64,000 nt of DNA, from the NCBI RefSeq assembly GCF_001439785.1, contig NZ_JYLI01000019.1, forward strand, positions 1 through 64,000, written 5' to 3'. Shown in pieces: positions 46,037 to 55,164 of this stretch; the first letter of the stretch is position 1; every line of letters starts with the position of its first letter. The translations under genes and the position numbers were made by a program. This DNA comes from Pseudomonas poae (GTDB lineage: Bacteria; Pseudomonadota; Gammaproteobacteria; Pseudomonadales; Pseudomonadaceae). A model generated the notes under the pieces. The model saw only the letters and a program-made list of their open reading frames with translations, did not search any database and was not told the DNA's origin.

Positions 46037-47284
46037 TTACTTGATCCGGTCCAGCAACAGCCGCTCCAGCGTTTCCACCGGCAACGGCCGGCTGAACAGA
46101 TACCCCTGAATCTGGTCGCAGCCGGCCTCTTTCAGAAACGTCAACTGCGCCTGGGTTTCGACCCCTTCGGCGACGACCCGCAGATTGAGGCTGTGGGCCA
46201 GTTCGATGATCGTGCGCGTGATTGCCGCATCCTGCGGGTTGGTGGTGACTTCGCGGATGAACGCGATGTCGATCTTCAGCGTGTCGATGGGGAAACGTCG
46301 CAGGTACGCCAGGCTCGAGTAGCCCGTGCCGAAGTCATCGATGGAAATTTTCACGCCCAGGGTGCGCAGCCGTTGCAGGCTGGCGATGGTGTGCTCGGTG
46401 TTTTCCATCAGTGAGCTTTCGGTGAGCTCTACTTCCAGCCAGTGAGCCTCGACCCCGGTGGTGGCCAGAATGCGCTCGATATCGGCGATCAGGTTGCCCT
46501 CGATCACTTGATGCCCCGACACGTTGACCGACACTTCCACCGCACCAATGCCGTTGAGCTGCCAGGTGGCGATCTGTTGGCACACACGCTCGATCACCCA
46601 GCGGCCCACCGGCACGATCAGGCCAAGGTCTTCCAGTACCGGCACGAACACGGCGGGTGAAACCGGGCCATAGCTGGGTCGATCCCAACGCAGCAACGCC
46701 TCAAGGGCGCAGACTTCGCCGCTGGCCAGCTCGACCTTGGGCTGATAGTGCAGGGCAAACTCGTTGCGTTCAACCGCCGCACGCAAGGCATATTCCAGGT
46801 CTTGACGGGCCAGGTCGTGCACGTTCATCTGCGCGCTTGGACTGGTGTGTTTCAACAATTGCTGTTCAAGCATCAGGCTGTGCTGTTTGAGCAGGTCACC
46901 GTGGGCTTTGAGTCGCAGCAGGTTGCGCACCCGCAGCCACAGCTCCAGGCGCTCCACCGGCTTGGTGATGAACTCCTCGGCGCCGCTTTCCAGGCCGCTG
47001 ACCCGGGCCTCGGATTCACTGAGCGCCGAGAGCATGATGATGGGGATATTCGCGATGGCGGGATTGCCCTTGAGCTGGCTGGCCACTTCGTAGCCGTCCA
47101 TGCCGGGCATCATGACGTCCAGCAACACCAGGTCAGGCGGGCTGCTGGCCACCAGGTGCAGGGCCTCTTCGCCGCTGGCGGCGCTCAGGGTCAGGTAGCC
47201 CTCGTGGTGCAGCAGGGTTTCCAGGAGTTTGCGTATGTGAGCGTCGTCGTCAACGATCAACAGCGTTGCGGGTGAGCTGGCCAT
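46037..47284 (-). CDS. response regulator with EAL cyclic-di-GMP phosphodiesterase domain
   Basis: 415 residues. The REC domain (residues ~5-125) has its acceptor Asp in LVLLDVMMPGMDG and its Lys in ITKPV. After a short coiled linker comes an EAL domain (~165-410) with ALEALLRW, SVNVSG, ELTESSLM, SIDDFGTGYSSLAYL and VVAEGVET, all key catalytic residues kept. It should hydrolyse cyclic di-GMP when signalled by the kinase encoded two genes upstream. It lies 9 bp after the single REC gene. Confidence 0.93.
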   Translation of the reverse strand: MASSPATLLIVDDDAHIRKLLETLLHHEGYLTLSAASGEEALHLVASSPPDLVLLDVMMPGMDGYEVASQLKGNPAIANIPIIMLSALSESEARVSGLESGAEEFITKPVERLELWLRVRNLLRLKAHGDLLKQHSLMLEQQLLKHTSPSAQMNVHDLARQDLEYALRAAVERNEFALHYQPKVELASGEVCALEALLRWDRPSYGPVSPAVFVPVLEDLGLIVPVGRWVIERVCQQIATWQLNGIGAVEVSVNVSGHQVIEGNLIADIERILATTGVEAHWLEVELTESSLMENTEHTIASLQRLRTLGVKISIDDFGTGYSSLAYLRRFPIDTLKIDIAFIREVTTNPQDAAITRTIIELAHSLNLRVVAEGVETQAQLTFLKEAGCDQIQGYLFSRPLPVETLERLLLDRIK

Positions 47285-47293
47285 GGAGAGGAC

Positions 47294-47677
47294 TCATGCT
47301 AGAGGTGTAATGGACGGGTTCAGCAGGGTGTCGATCACCTGGTACAGCTCCTTGTAGCGCAGGGGTTTGATCACATAGGCGTCGCAACCGGCCAGGCGGG
47401 TTTTTTCCCGATCCTCTTTCATGGCCATGGCGGTGAGGGCGATCACCGGGATATGCGCGGTATGTGGGTCTTGCTTGAGCAAGCGTGTGGCAGCCAGGCC
47501 ATCCATGCCAGGCAGTTGAATGTCCATCAGAATCAGCGCCGGTTGTTGCTCGCGCGCCATGGTCAGCCCGCTTTCGGCGTCTGCGGCCCACACCACGCTG
47601 TGGCCGGCATTCACCAACAGCAGGCGAGCCAGACGCATATTGGCTTCGTTGTCTTCGACGATCAGGATTGCGGCCAT
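47294..47677 (-). CDS. single-domain response regulator (CheY/DivK type)
   Basis: 127 residues, REC domain only. The phosphoacceptor is in LILMDIQLPGMDG, the acidic pocket in ILIVEDNEANMRL and the conserved Lys in VIKPLRYKEL. The start at 47677 overlaps the end of the kinase gene by 16 bp, indicating translational coupling. It probably acts as a phospho-carrier or adaptor between the kinase and the REC-EAL protein. Confidence 0.92.
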   Translation of the reverse strand: MAAILIVEDNEANMRLARLLLVNAGHSVVWAADAESGLTMAREQQPALILMDIQLPGMDGLAATRLLKQDPHTAHIPVIALTAMAMKEDREKTRLAGCDAYVIKPLRYKELYQVIDTLLNPSITPLA

Positions 47678-49002
47678 GTGGCCTCCAGAGTTCGGTGCAG
47701 CGGCAGCCACACCACAAAACGCGCGCCGAGGCCTGCGTGGCTGGCCACGGCGACGCTGCCGCCATGCAGGTCGGTCAACTGCTTGACCATCGCCAGACCA
47801 AGACCTGTGCCTTCGAATTTGCGCGCCAGGCTGCTGTCGATCTGGCTGAAGGCCTTGAACAGCTTTCCCATGTCATCCCTGGCAATACCGATGCCGGTAT
47901 CGCTGACGCTCAATTCGAGGAACTGTGTGTGCGTACTGGGCGGCAGTGCAAACCCGTGCACCGGCCAGTCGCCGGGCACCAGGCCGACTTGAGCGCGGCT
48001 GACTTCGCGCACGGCCAGGGTTACCGAGCTGCCGTGCTCGCTGAATTTGACCGCGTTGGCCAGCAGGTTGTAGACGATCTGCTTGGTCTTGCGCAGGTCC
48101 AGCTCCAGCCAGCCGAAATCGTCCGGGCTGTCGAGCTTCAACTGGATACGCTGCAGCGCGGCTTTCTCACGCACGATCAACAGGCTGTTGGCCAGCAGGC
48201 CCGACAGTTCAACCGCTTCCAGCTCCAGGTCCATCATCCCGGCCTCGACTTTGGACAGGTCGAGAATGTCGTTGATCAGCGACAGCAGGTGCTGGCCGCT
48301 GGTAAAAATGTCGCCGATGTATTCGCGCTGGGTGTCGCTCATGTCGCCCACCAGCCCATCCTTGAGCGCTTCGGAAAAACCGATCACCGCGTTCAGCGGC
48401 GTGCGCAGTTCATGGGACATGGTGGCGAGGAATTCGGATTTCATGTGGCTGGCGTGTTCCAGCTCCAGGTTCTTTTCTTCGAGGGCGCGTTCGAAACCCT
48501 TGCGCTCGGCTTCTTCCTGTTTGCGTGCGGTATTGTCGGTGCCGATCAGCAGGTAGCCGATGATCATGTCGCTGCGGTTGCGCAGCGCTGTCACCGAGAC
48601 CATGGCCGACAGGCGACTGCCATCCTTGCGGATATACGTCAGCTCGTAGATGTCTTCGATACCGCGCGAGGCCTTGAACACCAGCGCCTCAAAGCCCGGT
48701 GTGATAGGCGTGTCGAGTTCCAGGCTGAGCGCGGCGGCGCGGGTGATCAGCTCAACGGGGTCGGAAATATCGGCCGGGGTGATGCGGTTGACCACATCGG
48801 CGGCGGCATAACCGAGCATGCGTTCGGCGCCGACGTTGAAGATCTGGATCACACCCTTTTCGTCGGTGGCGATGCTGGAGAAATACGCGCTGTTGAAGAT
48901 GGCGTCCTGCAGCGCGCCGGTCTTGAGCAGGGTTTTCTGGCGTTTGAACTCGACGATCTTTTCCGCGCGCGATTGCTGCGGTGTGGGTGGCGGTGTGTCC
49001 AT
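47662..49002 (-). CDS. cytoplasmic PAS-domain sensor histidine kinase
   Basis: 446 residues with no membrane helix. A PAS domain (~residues 35-160: IFNVGAERMLGYAAADVVNR, RKDGSRLSAMVSVTALR) precedes HisKA (FLATMSHELRTPLNAVIGFS) and the HATPase domain (N-box LLANAVKFSEHGSS, G1 SDTGIGIARDD, G2 EGTGLGLAMVKQL). First gene of a three-gene signalling operon (kinase, REC, REC-EAL). The stimulus is unknown but likely intracellular, such as redox or a small ligand. Confidence 0.92.
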   Translation of the reverse strand: MDTPPPTPQQSRAEKIVEFKRQKTLLKTGALQDAIFNSAYFSSIATDEKGVIQIFNVGAERMLGYAAADVVNRITPADISDPVELITRAAALSLELDTPITPGFEALVFKASRGIEDIYELTYIRKDGSRLSAMVSVTALRNRSDMIIGYLLIGTDNTARKQEEAERKGFERALEEKNLELEHASHMKSEFLATMSHELRTPLNAVIGFSEALKDGLVGDMSDTQREYIGDIFTSGQHLLSLINDILDLSKVEAGMMDLELEAVELSGLLANSLLIVREKAALQRIQLKLDSPDDFGWLELDLRKTKQIVYNLLANAVKFSEHGSSVTLAVREVSRAQVGLVPGDWPVHGFALPPSTHTQFLELSVSDTGIGIARDDMGKLFKAFSQIDSSLARKFEGTGLGLAMVKQLTDLHGGSVAVASHAGLGARFVVWLPLHRTLEATWPQS

Positions 49003-49253
49003 CGCTTGTGCGTTCCGTGCTATTCAGGCCCGACATCGAAAAGGCCGACGCCGCAGAGCATGCTCACAGAAGATCGCGTGCGGGCGATGATGAGGAGATG
49101 AGGTCTTTGGACAATAGCAGAGATTATGGCGTTTTGATGGCCGAATACGCACTGGCGGCATTTTTTCGCCCTCAATTGAATGTCGCCACCGCCCCCAACG
49201 CGTAATGACTGCCAGGGTTGGAAGATGTCGGCAAGCGAGCAGGCCGACGATCC

Positions 49254-49337
49254 TTACACCGGCGATATGGTCGCCAGCAGGCCAATGCCAATAGTCAGTA
49301 CCAAAAAGCCGAACAGGAACAGTGCCATCTTGGTCAT
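49254..49337 (-). CDS. 27-aa single-helix membrane protein
   Basis: An ATG at 49337 preceded by a strong GGAGG four bases away opens a frame encoding MTKMALFLFGFLVLTIGIGL followed by LATISPV. Nearly the whole peptide is one hydrophobic helix. It stands alone between the kinase operon and the AraC-type gene, both more than 200 bp away. Such microproteins usually modulate membrane complexes; the role here is unknown. Confidence 0.55.
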   Translation of the reverse strand: MTKMALFLFGFLVLTIGIGLLATISPV

Positions 49338-49547
49338 GAGGCCTCCGAAAAGTTGGATGACAGAAATGTCGGGTTGGCGACATTGTCGGTCCGCTGCGGC
49401 TTTCAGTACAGAGGCAGGTAGCGAATAAAAAACCATATCAGATTGTGGTTTGTTGAATGACGCAAGGCTTTGAGCTGGGGCCTGTTTACCGGCAAGCTGC
49501 AGGTTCCGGTTGAGACAGCCGGCCCATTTGCCTCTAAGATGGCGCCC

Positions 49548-50591
49548 ATGGGATCAACAATAAAAGTGGGCCACCCCTCGATGGAAAGACGTCAATTCAG
49601 CGGCGGCATGAAAGGCAAGAATCTGCGTTACCTCAACGAAAACCCCGGGCAACTGGCATCGGTCACTCGCGTCGGCTTTTTGTTGCTTGAACACTTCTCC
49701 CTGCCGGCATTCACCCAGACGCTCGATACCCTGGTCACGGCCAACCTGCTGCGCCCCGAGCTGTTCGCCTCGCGCACCTTCGGCTGGGGTGAGGGCGAAG
49801 TCATCAGTGACCTGGGCCTGGTGATTCGTCCCGACGCCGCACTCGACGCGGCGGCGTTGCATGACGTGGACCTGCTGGTGATATGCGGCGGTTTTCGCAC
49901 GGAGCTCAAGGCCAGCGAAGACTTCATCCATCTGCTGCGCAGCGCCGCTGAACAAGGCATCAGTCTTGCCGGGTTGTGGAACGGCTCCTGGTTCCTGGGG
50001 CGCGCCGGGTTGTTGCAGGGTTATCGCTGCGCAATCCATCCAGAGCATCGGCCGGCACTTGCCGAAGTGTCCAAGGCAGCCCAGGTCACCAGTGAACCCT
50101 TCGTCATCGACCGCGACCGGCTCACCGCCTCCAGCCCTTCGGGCGCCTTCCACATGGCGCTGGACTGGATCAAGAGCCTGCATGGCAAGGCGTTGGTTGA
50201 AGGCGTCGAAGATATTCTGGCCTTCGAGGAATCACGCTATCGGCGCATCAAACCGACCGAGAACGTCTGCGTCAGCGCGCCGCTGCGCGAAGTGGTCAAG
50301 TTGATGGATGCCAACCTTGAGGAACCCCTCGAACTCGACCAGCTTGCCGTCTACGCCGGCCGTTCCCGGCGCCAGCTCGAACGGCTGTTCAAGGAGCAAC
50401 TGGGCACCACGCCGCAGCGCTATTACATGGAACTGCGTGTCACCGAGGCGCGACGGTTGTTGCAGCATACCGAGTTGTCCCAAGTGGATGTGCTGGTGGC
50501 GTGCGGGTTTGTATCGCCGAGTCATTTCAGCAAGTGTTACAGCGCGTATTTCGGATATCGCCCCTCCAAAGAGAAGCGGTTGGTGAAGTAG
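49548..50591 (+). CDS. AraC-family regulator with GATase1/DJ-1-like ligand domain
   Basis: About 347 residues. The N-terminal domain (RVGFLLLEHFSLPAFTQTLD, then DLLVICGGFRTEL and AGLWNGSWFLGRAGLL) is the class I glutaminase-like fold found in GbdR, CdhR and ArgR-type regulators. It is followed by two AraC helix-turn-helix motifs (LDQLAVYAGRSRRQLERLFK; VDVLVACGFVSPSHFSKCYS). The start is uncertain: in-frame ATGs occur at 49470, 49548, 49581 and 49608 and none has a strong ribosome site. Probably controls amino-acid or quaternary-amine use. Confidence 0.85.
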   Translation: MGSTIKVGHPSMERRQFSGGMKGKNLRYLNENPGQLASVTRVGFLLLEHFSLPAFTQTLDTLVTANLLRPELFASRTFGWGEGEVISDLGLVIRPDAALDAAALHDVDLLVICGGFRTELKASEDFIHLLRSAAEQGISLAGLWNGSWFLGRAGLLQGYRCAIHPEHRPALAEVSKAAQVTSEPFVIDRDRLTASSPSGAFHMALDWIKSLHGKALVEGVEDILAFEESRYRRIKPTENVCVSAPLREVVKLMDANLEEPLELDQLAVYAGRSRRQLERLFKEQLGTTPQRYYMELRVTEARRLLQHTELSQVDVLVACGFVSPSHFSKCYSAYFGYRPSKEKRLVK

Positions 50592-50628
50592 CTTGTGTGT
50601 CGTTGAGGAATTAGCTCAGGGAGTACGT

Positions 50629-51552
50629 ATGGCTATAACGCTTTTGGATCGCTATCGTGGCAGTTTGCTCGGCTTGGCCTGTGGCGACGCAGTTGGGACG
50701 ACGGTCGAATTCATGTCCCGAGGCTCATTCGCGCCCGTGATTGATATGGTCGGCGGAGGGCCTTTCACGCTCAAACCCGGCCAATGGACGGACGATACAT
50801 CGATGGCACTCTGCCTGGCGCAGAGCTTGTTGCAGAGTGGAGGGTTTGACGCGGCGGATCAGATGGCGCGTTACCTTAAATGGTGGGCGCATGGGGATTT
50901 GAGCTCCACAGGCGAATGTTTTGATATTGGGATGACGGTTCGTCAAGCGTTGGCGGACTTTCAGAAAAATGGCAATCCATTTGCAGGCTCTACGGACCCA
51001 TATTCCGCAGGCAATGGCTCAATGATGCGCTTGGCGCCTGTGGCCCTGTTTTACTTTCCTGATCGTCAGCAGGTCCGCGCATTCACGGCAGAGAGCTCTC
51101 GCACCACCCATGCGGCGCAGGAGGCGATTGAGTGTTGTCTGTTACTGGCTGAAGCGATCAGCAATGCATTGAGTGGGGCTGCTAAAGCTGATGTGCTTCG
51201 GTTTCCTAATCTGTCTCTGTCGGCACCGAAAGTGTCGGCTATCGCCGGCAGTGAATATCAAGCGAAGTCGAGTGACGACATTGTGGGTTCCGGTTATGCA
51301 GTGGCTTCCCTGGAGGCTGCGTTCTGGTGCTTCCATCACACCCATTGTTTCGCCGACGCTGTACTCGAAGCGGCAAATCTGGGCGATGACGCCGATACAA
51401 CCGCTGCCATCGTTGGGCAATTGGCTGGCGCTCACTACGGAGTTCAAGGCATTCCTTCCGGATGGATGGAGAAGCTGTGGATGCGCGATGAGATTCAACA
51501 CATTGCCGAGGCATTGTTCAGGGCTGCCGCCACCCGTACTCAAAACCCTTAA
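50629..51552 (+). CDS. ADP-ribosylglycohydrolase (DraG/ARH family)
   Basis: 307 residues. The two-metal site motifs are visible: PGQWTDDTSMALCLAQSLL near residue 60 and NLGDDADTTAAIVGQLAGA near residue 255, with GDAVGTTVEF at the N-terminus. The family removes ADP-ribose from proteins, nucleic acids or small molecules. The ATG at 50629 has AGGGAG six bases upstream. Codon use is more A+T-rich than the flanks, suggesting transfer. No partner ADP-ribosyltransferase is adjacent. Confidence 0.92.
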   Translation: MAITLLDRYRGSLLGLACGDAVGTTVEFMSRGSFAPVIDMVGGGPFTLKPGQWTDDTSMALCLAQSLLQSGGFDAADQMARYLKWWAHGDLSSTGECFDIGMTVRQALADFQKNGNPFAGSTDPYSAGNGSMMRLAPVALFYFPDRQQVRAFTAESSRTTHAAQEAIECCLLLAEAISNALSGAAKADVLRFPNLSLSAPKVSAIAGSEYQAKSSDDIVGSGYAVASLEAAFWCFHHTHCFADAVLEAANLGDDADTTAAIVGQLAGAHYGVQGIPSGWMEKLWMRDEIQHIAEALFRAAATRTQNP

Positions 51553-51568
51553 GCAGGCCGAGGCCTCT

Positions 51569-51749
51569 GTGGCGAGCGGGCTTGCCCCGCGTTGGGGTGC
51601 GAAGCGCCCCAATCAAGCAAAACGCGGTGTACCTGAGACTGCGCAGAGCATGGTTTTGGGGCTGCTGCGCAGCCCAACGCAGGACAAGCCTGCTCGCCAC
51701 AGGGAATCTGCGCTTAACTGAACGGCATTGGGGCAAGCCTGCTGGCCAC
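51569..51749. repeat. composite REP element, three arms, about 180 bp
   Basis: A REP pair (51569-51700) nearly identical to that after pgm, plus a spacer (GAATCTGCGCTTAACTGAAC) and a third arm ending CTGGCCAC. Mirror-image of 36724-36905. Located between convergent genes. Confidence 0.87.
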
Positions 51750-51790
51750 AGTAAGGCCCGCCTCCAGAATTTAATTGTGATTTTTATTCC

Positions 51791-53038
51791 TCAGAACCTT
51801 GAAAGACGGTACGACGCCCATTGCGGCGTATTCCGGTGCGACACCATTTGCCCAATCATCTGCGCTGTCACCGCCGCCTGGGTCAACCCCAGATGCTGGT
51901 GACCGAACGCAAGCAGTACCTTGCCCTCGCAGACTTGATCAATGATCGGCAGCGAGTCCGGCAGTGACGGCCGAAATCCCATCCAGGGGGTGGCGTCGTG
52001 GCGATTCAAGTCTTCGCGAAACAGGCCCTGGCTCAGACGATGAAGTTGCCATGCGCGCTCCATGTTGGCGGGGCGGTCGAGTCCGGCGAATTCCACCGTG
52101 CCTGCCAGGCGCAGGCCGCTGCTCATGGGGGTCATGATGAATTTGCGTTCCAGCGAGGTGACAGCAAACGGCAGCCGGTTGTGTTCGTGGGGCAGCATCA
52201 GGTGGTAGCCGCGTTCCGTGTCCAGTGGCACTTTCTTGCCGGTCAGGGCCGCCGTCAGTTTGGCGGAGTGGGCGCCGCAAGCAATCAGCACCTGCCGTGC
52301 GGTGAGGGTGCCCTGGTCGGTCGTCAGTGTGACGCTATCGCCTTCGACGCGTCCATCGAGCACCTTGCGCTGGATAAATCGCACGCCGCCGGCCGTGGCG
52401 GCGTTGACCAGCGCGAGGACCACTTGGTAGGGGTCGATAAAGTGCCCGGTGCCAGGAAAAAACAAACCGCCCTGAATGCGCTCACTCAACTGCGGCGCAC
52501 CGGCTCGGACGGCATCGCCTGACCACAAGGTCACCGGCACGCCTTGCTGTTGCATGCGCTGCTGCAAGGCATCGATGACGTTTCGCGAGGCGGTTCGCTC
52601 GAATACCAATAATGAGCCGTCGTTGCGCAGCAGTTGTGGCTGTTCAATGGACTCAAGCAGGCGGCGCCAAGCGTCCAGGCTGCCTTCATTCAGGGACCGA
52701 AGGCCTTCTACGGTGCGTTGATAACGGTCCGTTTGCAGGTTGAGCAGTAGCCGGGTGAACCAGGGCAGGGCACGTGGCAGGTATTTCCAGTCCAGACGCA
52801 GCGGGCCCGTGGGGTCCAGCAACATGGCGGGCAGTTTTTTGAGGATCGCCAGGTCGGCGATGGGAAACACCTGCTCGGTGGCCAAGTGACCGGCGTTGCC
52901 GTATGAGGCGCCCATGCCCGGTTGCTGCGAGTCGATCACCAGCACCTGGCGTCCTTGTCGCGAGAGTTGCAGGGCGCAGGCAACGCCGATAATGCCGGCT
53001 CCGACGATGGCGATGTCTGGCGGCGTGTGGTCGCACAT
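51791..53038 (-). CDS. FAD-dependent D-hydroxyproline/D-amino-acid dehydrogenase
   Basis: 415 residues of the DadA/glycine-oxidase fold. The FAD-binding dinucleotide motif is IAIVGAGIIGVACALQLSRQ near residue 10. Later motifs are ASYGNAGHLATEQVFP, VLIACGAHSAKLTAAL and the C-terminal WMGFRPSLPDSLPIIDQV, typical of DadA. Its position 13 bp after the pyrroline-hydroxycarboxylate deaminase gene and downstream of the hydroxyproline epimerase indicates cis-4-hydroxy-D-proline as substrate, giving 1-pyrroline-4-hydroxy-2-carboxylate. The start at 53038 begins the family N-terminus. Confidence 0.85.
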   Translation of the reverse strand: MCDHTPPDIAIVGAGIIGVACALQLSRQGRQVLVIDSQQPGMGASYGNAGHLATEQVFPIADLAILKKLPAMLLDPTGPLRLDWKYLPRALPWFTRLLLNLQTDRYQRTVEGLRSLNEGSLDAWRRLLESIEQPQLLRNDGSLLVFERTASRNVIDALQQRMQQQGVPVTLWSGDAVRAGAPQLSERIQGGLFFPGTGHFIDPYQVVLALVNAATAGGVRFIQRKVLDGRVEGDSVTLTTDQGTLTARQVLIACGAHSAKLTAALTGKKVPLDTERGYHLMLPHEHNRLPFAVTSLERKFIMTPMSSGLRLAGTVEFAGLDRPANMERAWQLHRLSQGLFREDLNRHDATPWMGFRPSLPDSLPIIDQVCEGKVLLAFGHQHLGLTQAAVTAQMIGQMVSHRNTPQWASYRLSRF

Positions 53039-53051
53039 GGCCTGCTCGCTC

Positions 53052-53996
53052 CTAAACCGACACCTCGGTCGACCAATTGGCATACCAGCGGCGAAACAAC
53101 CTGTATTGCTGTTCGGCATAGCGTCGCTGGGCATTGCTGAGCTCATCGGTCTCGTTGAAGTGCAACGCGTAACCCTGATCCCCATTGAGTACCATCAGGT
53201 GCTTGTAATACAGCACCAGGTCGCAGCCTTCATCGAAGGACGACAGCACCGCCAGCGCTGTTTCGAGCTCGCGGGCCAGGCGAGCGGCCTTGGCGTCGCC
53301 CAGGGCGGCCTTCTTGCTCAGCGCCACCAGTTGCAGCACTTCTCGCGGCAAGGCGTTGCCGACGCCGGTGATGGCACCGGTGGCGTTGCAATTGACGAAT
53401 CCATGCACCACTTGGGTGTCGACGCCGACCATCAGCGACACGTTGTCGTCCTGGGACGTAATGTTTTCTGCGGCGTAGCGCAGGTCGGCGGCGCCGCCGA
53501 ACTCCTTGAAGCCGATCAGGTTCGGGTGTTGCCGGCGCAGTTCGAAGAACAGCTCGGCACGCGTTGCGAAGCCGTAGTAAGGGCTGTTGTAGATCACCGC
53601 CGGCAGGTTCGGCGCCGCATCGAGAATGGCTGCGAAGTGACCCTTTTGCGCGGTGGCAGAGGCTCCGCGGGACAGTACGCGGGGAATCACCATCAGGCCA
53701 TGGGCGCCGACCTTGGCGGCATGGGCTGCATGGGCCACGGCCTCACGGCTGTTCACCGCGCCAGTGCCGACGATGGTTGGCACACCGGCGGCCACCAGGC
53801 GCGCCACGCCTTCCTGACGCTGGGCTTCACTCAGCAGCGGCCAGTCCCCCATCGAGCCGCAATACACCACGGCGCTCATGCCGATATCGATCAGCTCGCG
53901 GCCCTTGGCGACCAGTGCGTCGAAGTCGGGCGTGCGCGCCGGGGTGCAGGGCGTCATGAGTGCAGGCATGCAGCCGCTGAAGATGTTGTGGGTCAT
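53052..53996 (-). CDS. DapA-superfamily 1-pyrroline-4-hydroxy-2-carboxylate deaminase
   Basis: 314 residues with a dihydrodipicolinate-synthase-like barrel. The Schiff-base lysine is in LIGFKEFGG, the catalytic tyrosine in VIYNSPYYGF, and the substrate loop is GSMGDWPLL. In the hydroxyproline pathway this enzyme turns 1-pyrroline-4-hydroxy-2-carboxylate into 2-oxoglutarate semialdehyde and ammonia. It lies 17 bp after the epimerase gene. The assignment rests on gene context, since the fold alone covers several reactions. Confidence 0.85.
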   Translation of the reverse strand: MTHNIFSGCMPALMTPCTPARTPDFDALVAKGRELIDIGMSAVVYCGSMGDWPLLSEAQRQEGVARLVAAGVPTIVGTGAVNSREAVAHAAHAAKVGAHGLMVIPRVLSRGASATAQKGHFAAILDAAPNLPAVIYNSPYYGFATRAELFFELRRQHPNLIGFKEFGGAADLRYAAENITSQDDNVSLMVGVDTQVVHGFVNCNATGAITGVGNALPREVLQLVALSKKAALGDAKAARLARELETALAVLSSFDEGCDLVLYYKHLMVLNGDQGYALHFNETDELSNAQRRYAEQQYRLFRRWYANWSTEVSV

Positions 53997-54013
53997 TGTC
54001 GCAACTCCTTGTG

Positions 54014-54961
54014 TCAGACGAGTAGGGTCGGGGCGCAGATGCCCCAGGCAAAAAGGTCTTGCTCGTCGATCAGCAGCACGCTGTCGGCGGTCACATAAGC
54101 GCGGCCAGTGATGAACGGGCGCACCTGTTCGCCGTCCCATTCATAACGGCCTTCGAATTGGCTGCCGGTAATGCCGGCCTGCAACCAGATGTCGCCCTCA
54201 GCGAGTTTGCCGTCGGCGGCCAGACAAGCGAGCTTGGCGCTGGTGCCGGTGCCGCAGGGCGAGCGGTCGTAGGCTTTGCCTGGGCACATGACGAAGTTGC
54301 GGCTGTCGGCCTGGGGGTCATCGGCAAACAATTCGACATGGTCGATCAGCGCACCCTCCGCTCCGTGAATGCCTTGGTCCTGGAGGGCCTCGAGCAGCGT
54401 CCAGGTGTAATGGCTGAGCGCCTCGACATTGCTCATGTGCAACGCCTGGCCGTGGTCCGATACCAGGAAAAACCAGTTGCCGCCCCAGGCGATATCGCCA
54501 TGTACCACGCCATGGCCGGGAACCTGCACTGCAACCTGTTTGCGGTAGCGCCAGGCAGGCACATTGCGCAGGGTGACGGTGCCATCGGTGTGCAGCGTGG
54601 CGGTTACGGTTCCGACTGGCGTGTCGATAAGGTGGTCGCCGGGGCCGATATGCCCGAGAAAATGCAAAGAAGCTACCAGGCCGATTGTGCCGTGGCCGCA
54701 CATGCCGAGGTAACCGGCATTGTTGAAGAAAATCACCCCGCAGGTGGCACCTGGCGTCACCGGCTGGCAATACAGCGCCCCCACCAGTACATCGTTGCCG
54801 CGCGGCTCCAGCAGGCAGGCGCGGCGCCATTGATCGTGGTGCGTGCGCAGGCTGTCGAGCTGGGCGGCGAGGGTGCTGCCGGCCAGTGCAGGAAAACCGT
54901 TGAGGACCAGGCGTGTGGGTTCGCCGCCGGTGTGGGAGTCGATGACATGCAGTCGTTTCAT
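54014..54961 (-). CDS. lhpA: 4-hydroxyproline 2-epimerase
   Basis: 315 residues of the proline-racemase superfamily. Both catalytic cysteines are present: C88 (NNAGYLGMCGHG) and C236 (DRSPCGTGTSAK), with ligand-contact motifs IDSHTGGEPTRLV and VEGRY-like GSQFEGRYEW. It interconverts trans-4-hydroxy-L-proline and cis-4-hydroxy-D-proline. First gene of the catabolic operon and divergent from its likely regulator. I used the family start MKRLHVIDSHTGG. Confidence 0.92.
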   Translation of the reverse strand: MKRLHVIDSHTGGEPTRLVLNGFPALAGSTLAAQLDSLRTHHDQWRRACLLEPRGNDVLVGALYCQPVTPGATCGVIFFNNAGYLGMCGHGTIGLVASLHFLGHIGPGDHLIDTPVGTVTATLHTDGTVTLRNVPAWRYRKQVAVQVPGHGVVHGDIAWGGNWFFLVSDHGQALHMSNVEALSHYTWTLLEALQDQGIHGAEGALIDHVELFADDPQADSRNFVMCPGKAYDRSPCGTGTSAKLACLAADGKLAEGDIWLQAGITGSQFEGRYEWDGEQVRPFITGRAYVTADSVLLIDEQDLFAWGICAPTLLV

Positions 54962-55164
54962 GGAGCGCTCCGTCAGTGCACGTTGCCGGTAGAAGTCATG
55001 GCAGCGTTTTCTTGTGACTGGCATAGCCTGAACGCGTTGACCGCATGTCGATTGATGTTTTGCTCAACTGCGCATGACGATTTCGGCACAATGGCCGTGC
55101 TCGACAAGGCCACTGGCATGGGGCAATCTGCTGGACGTCGATGTATGAAGGGGCGGTCAAAGTC

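Noticed and set aside
47485..49101. 538-codon plus-strand frame across the histidine kinase gene
   Set aside because: The opposite strand encodes a kinase with intact H, N, G1 and G2 boxes.
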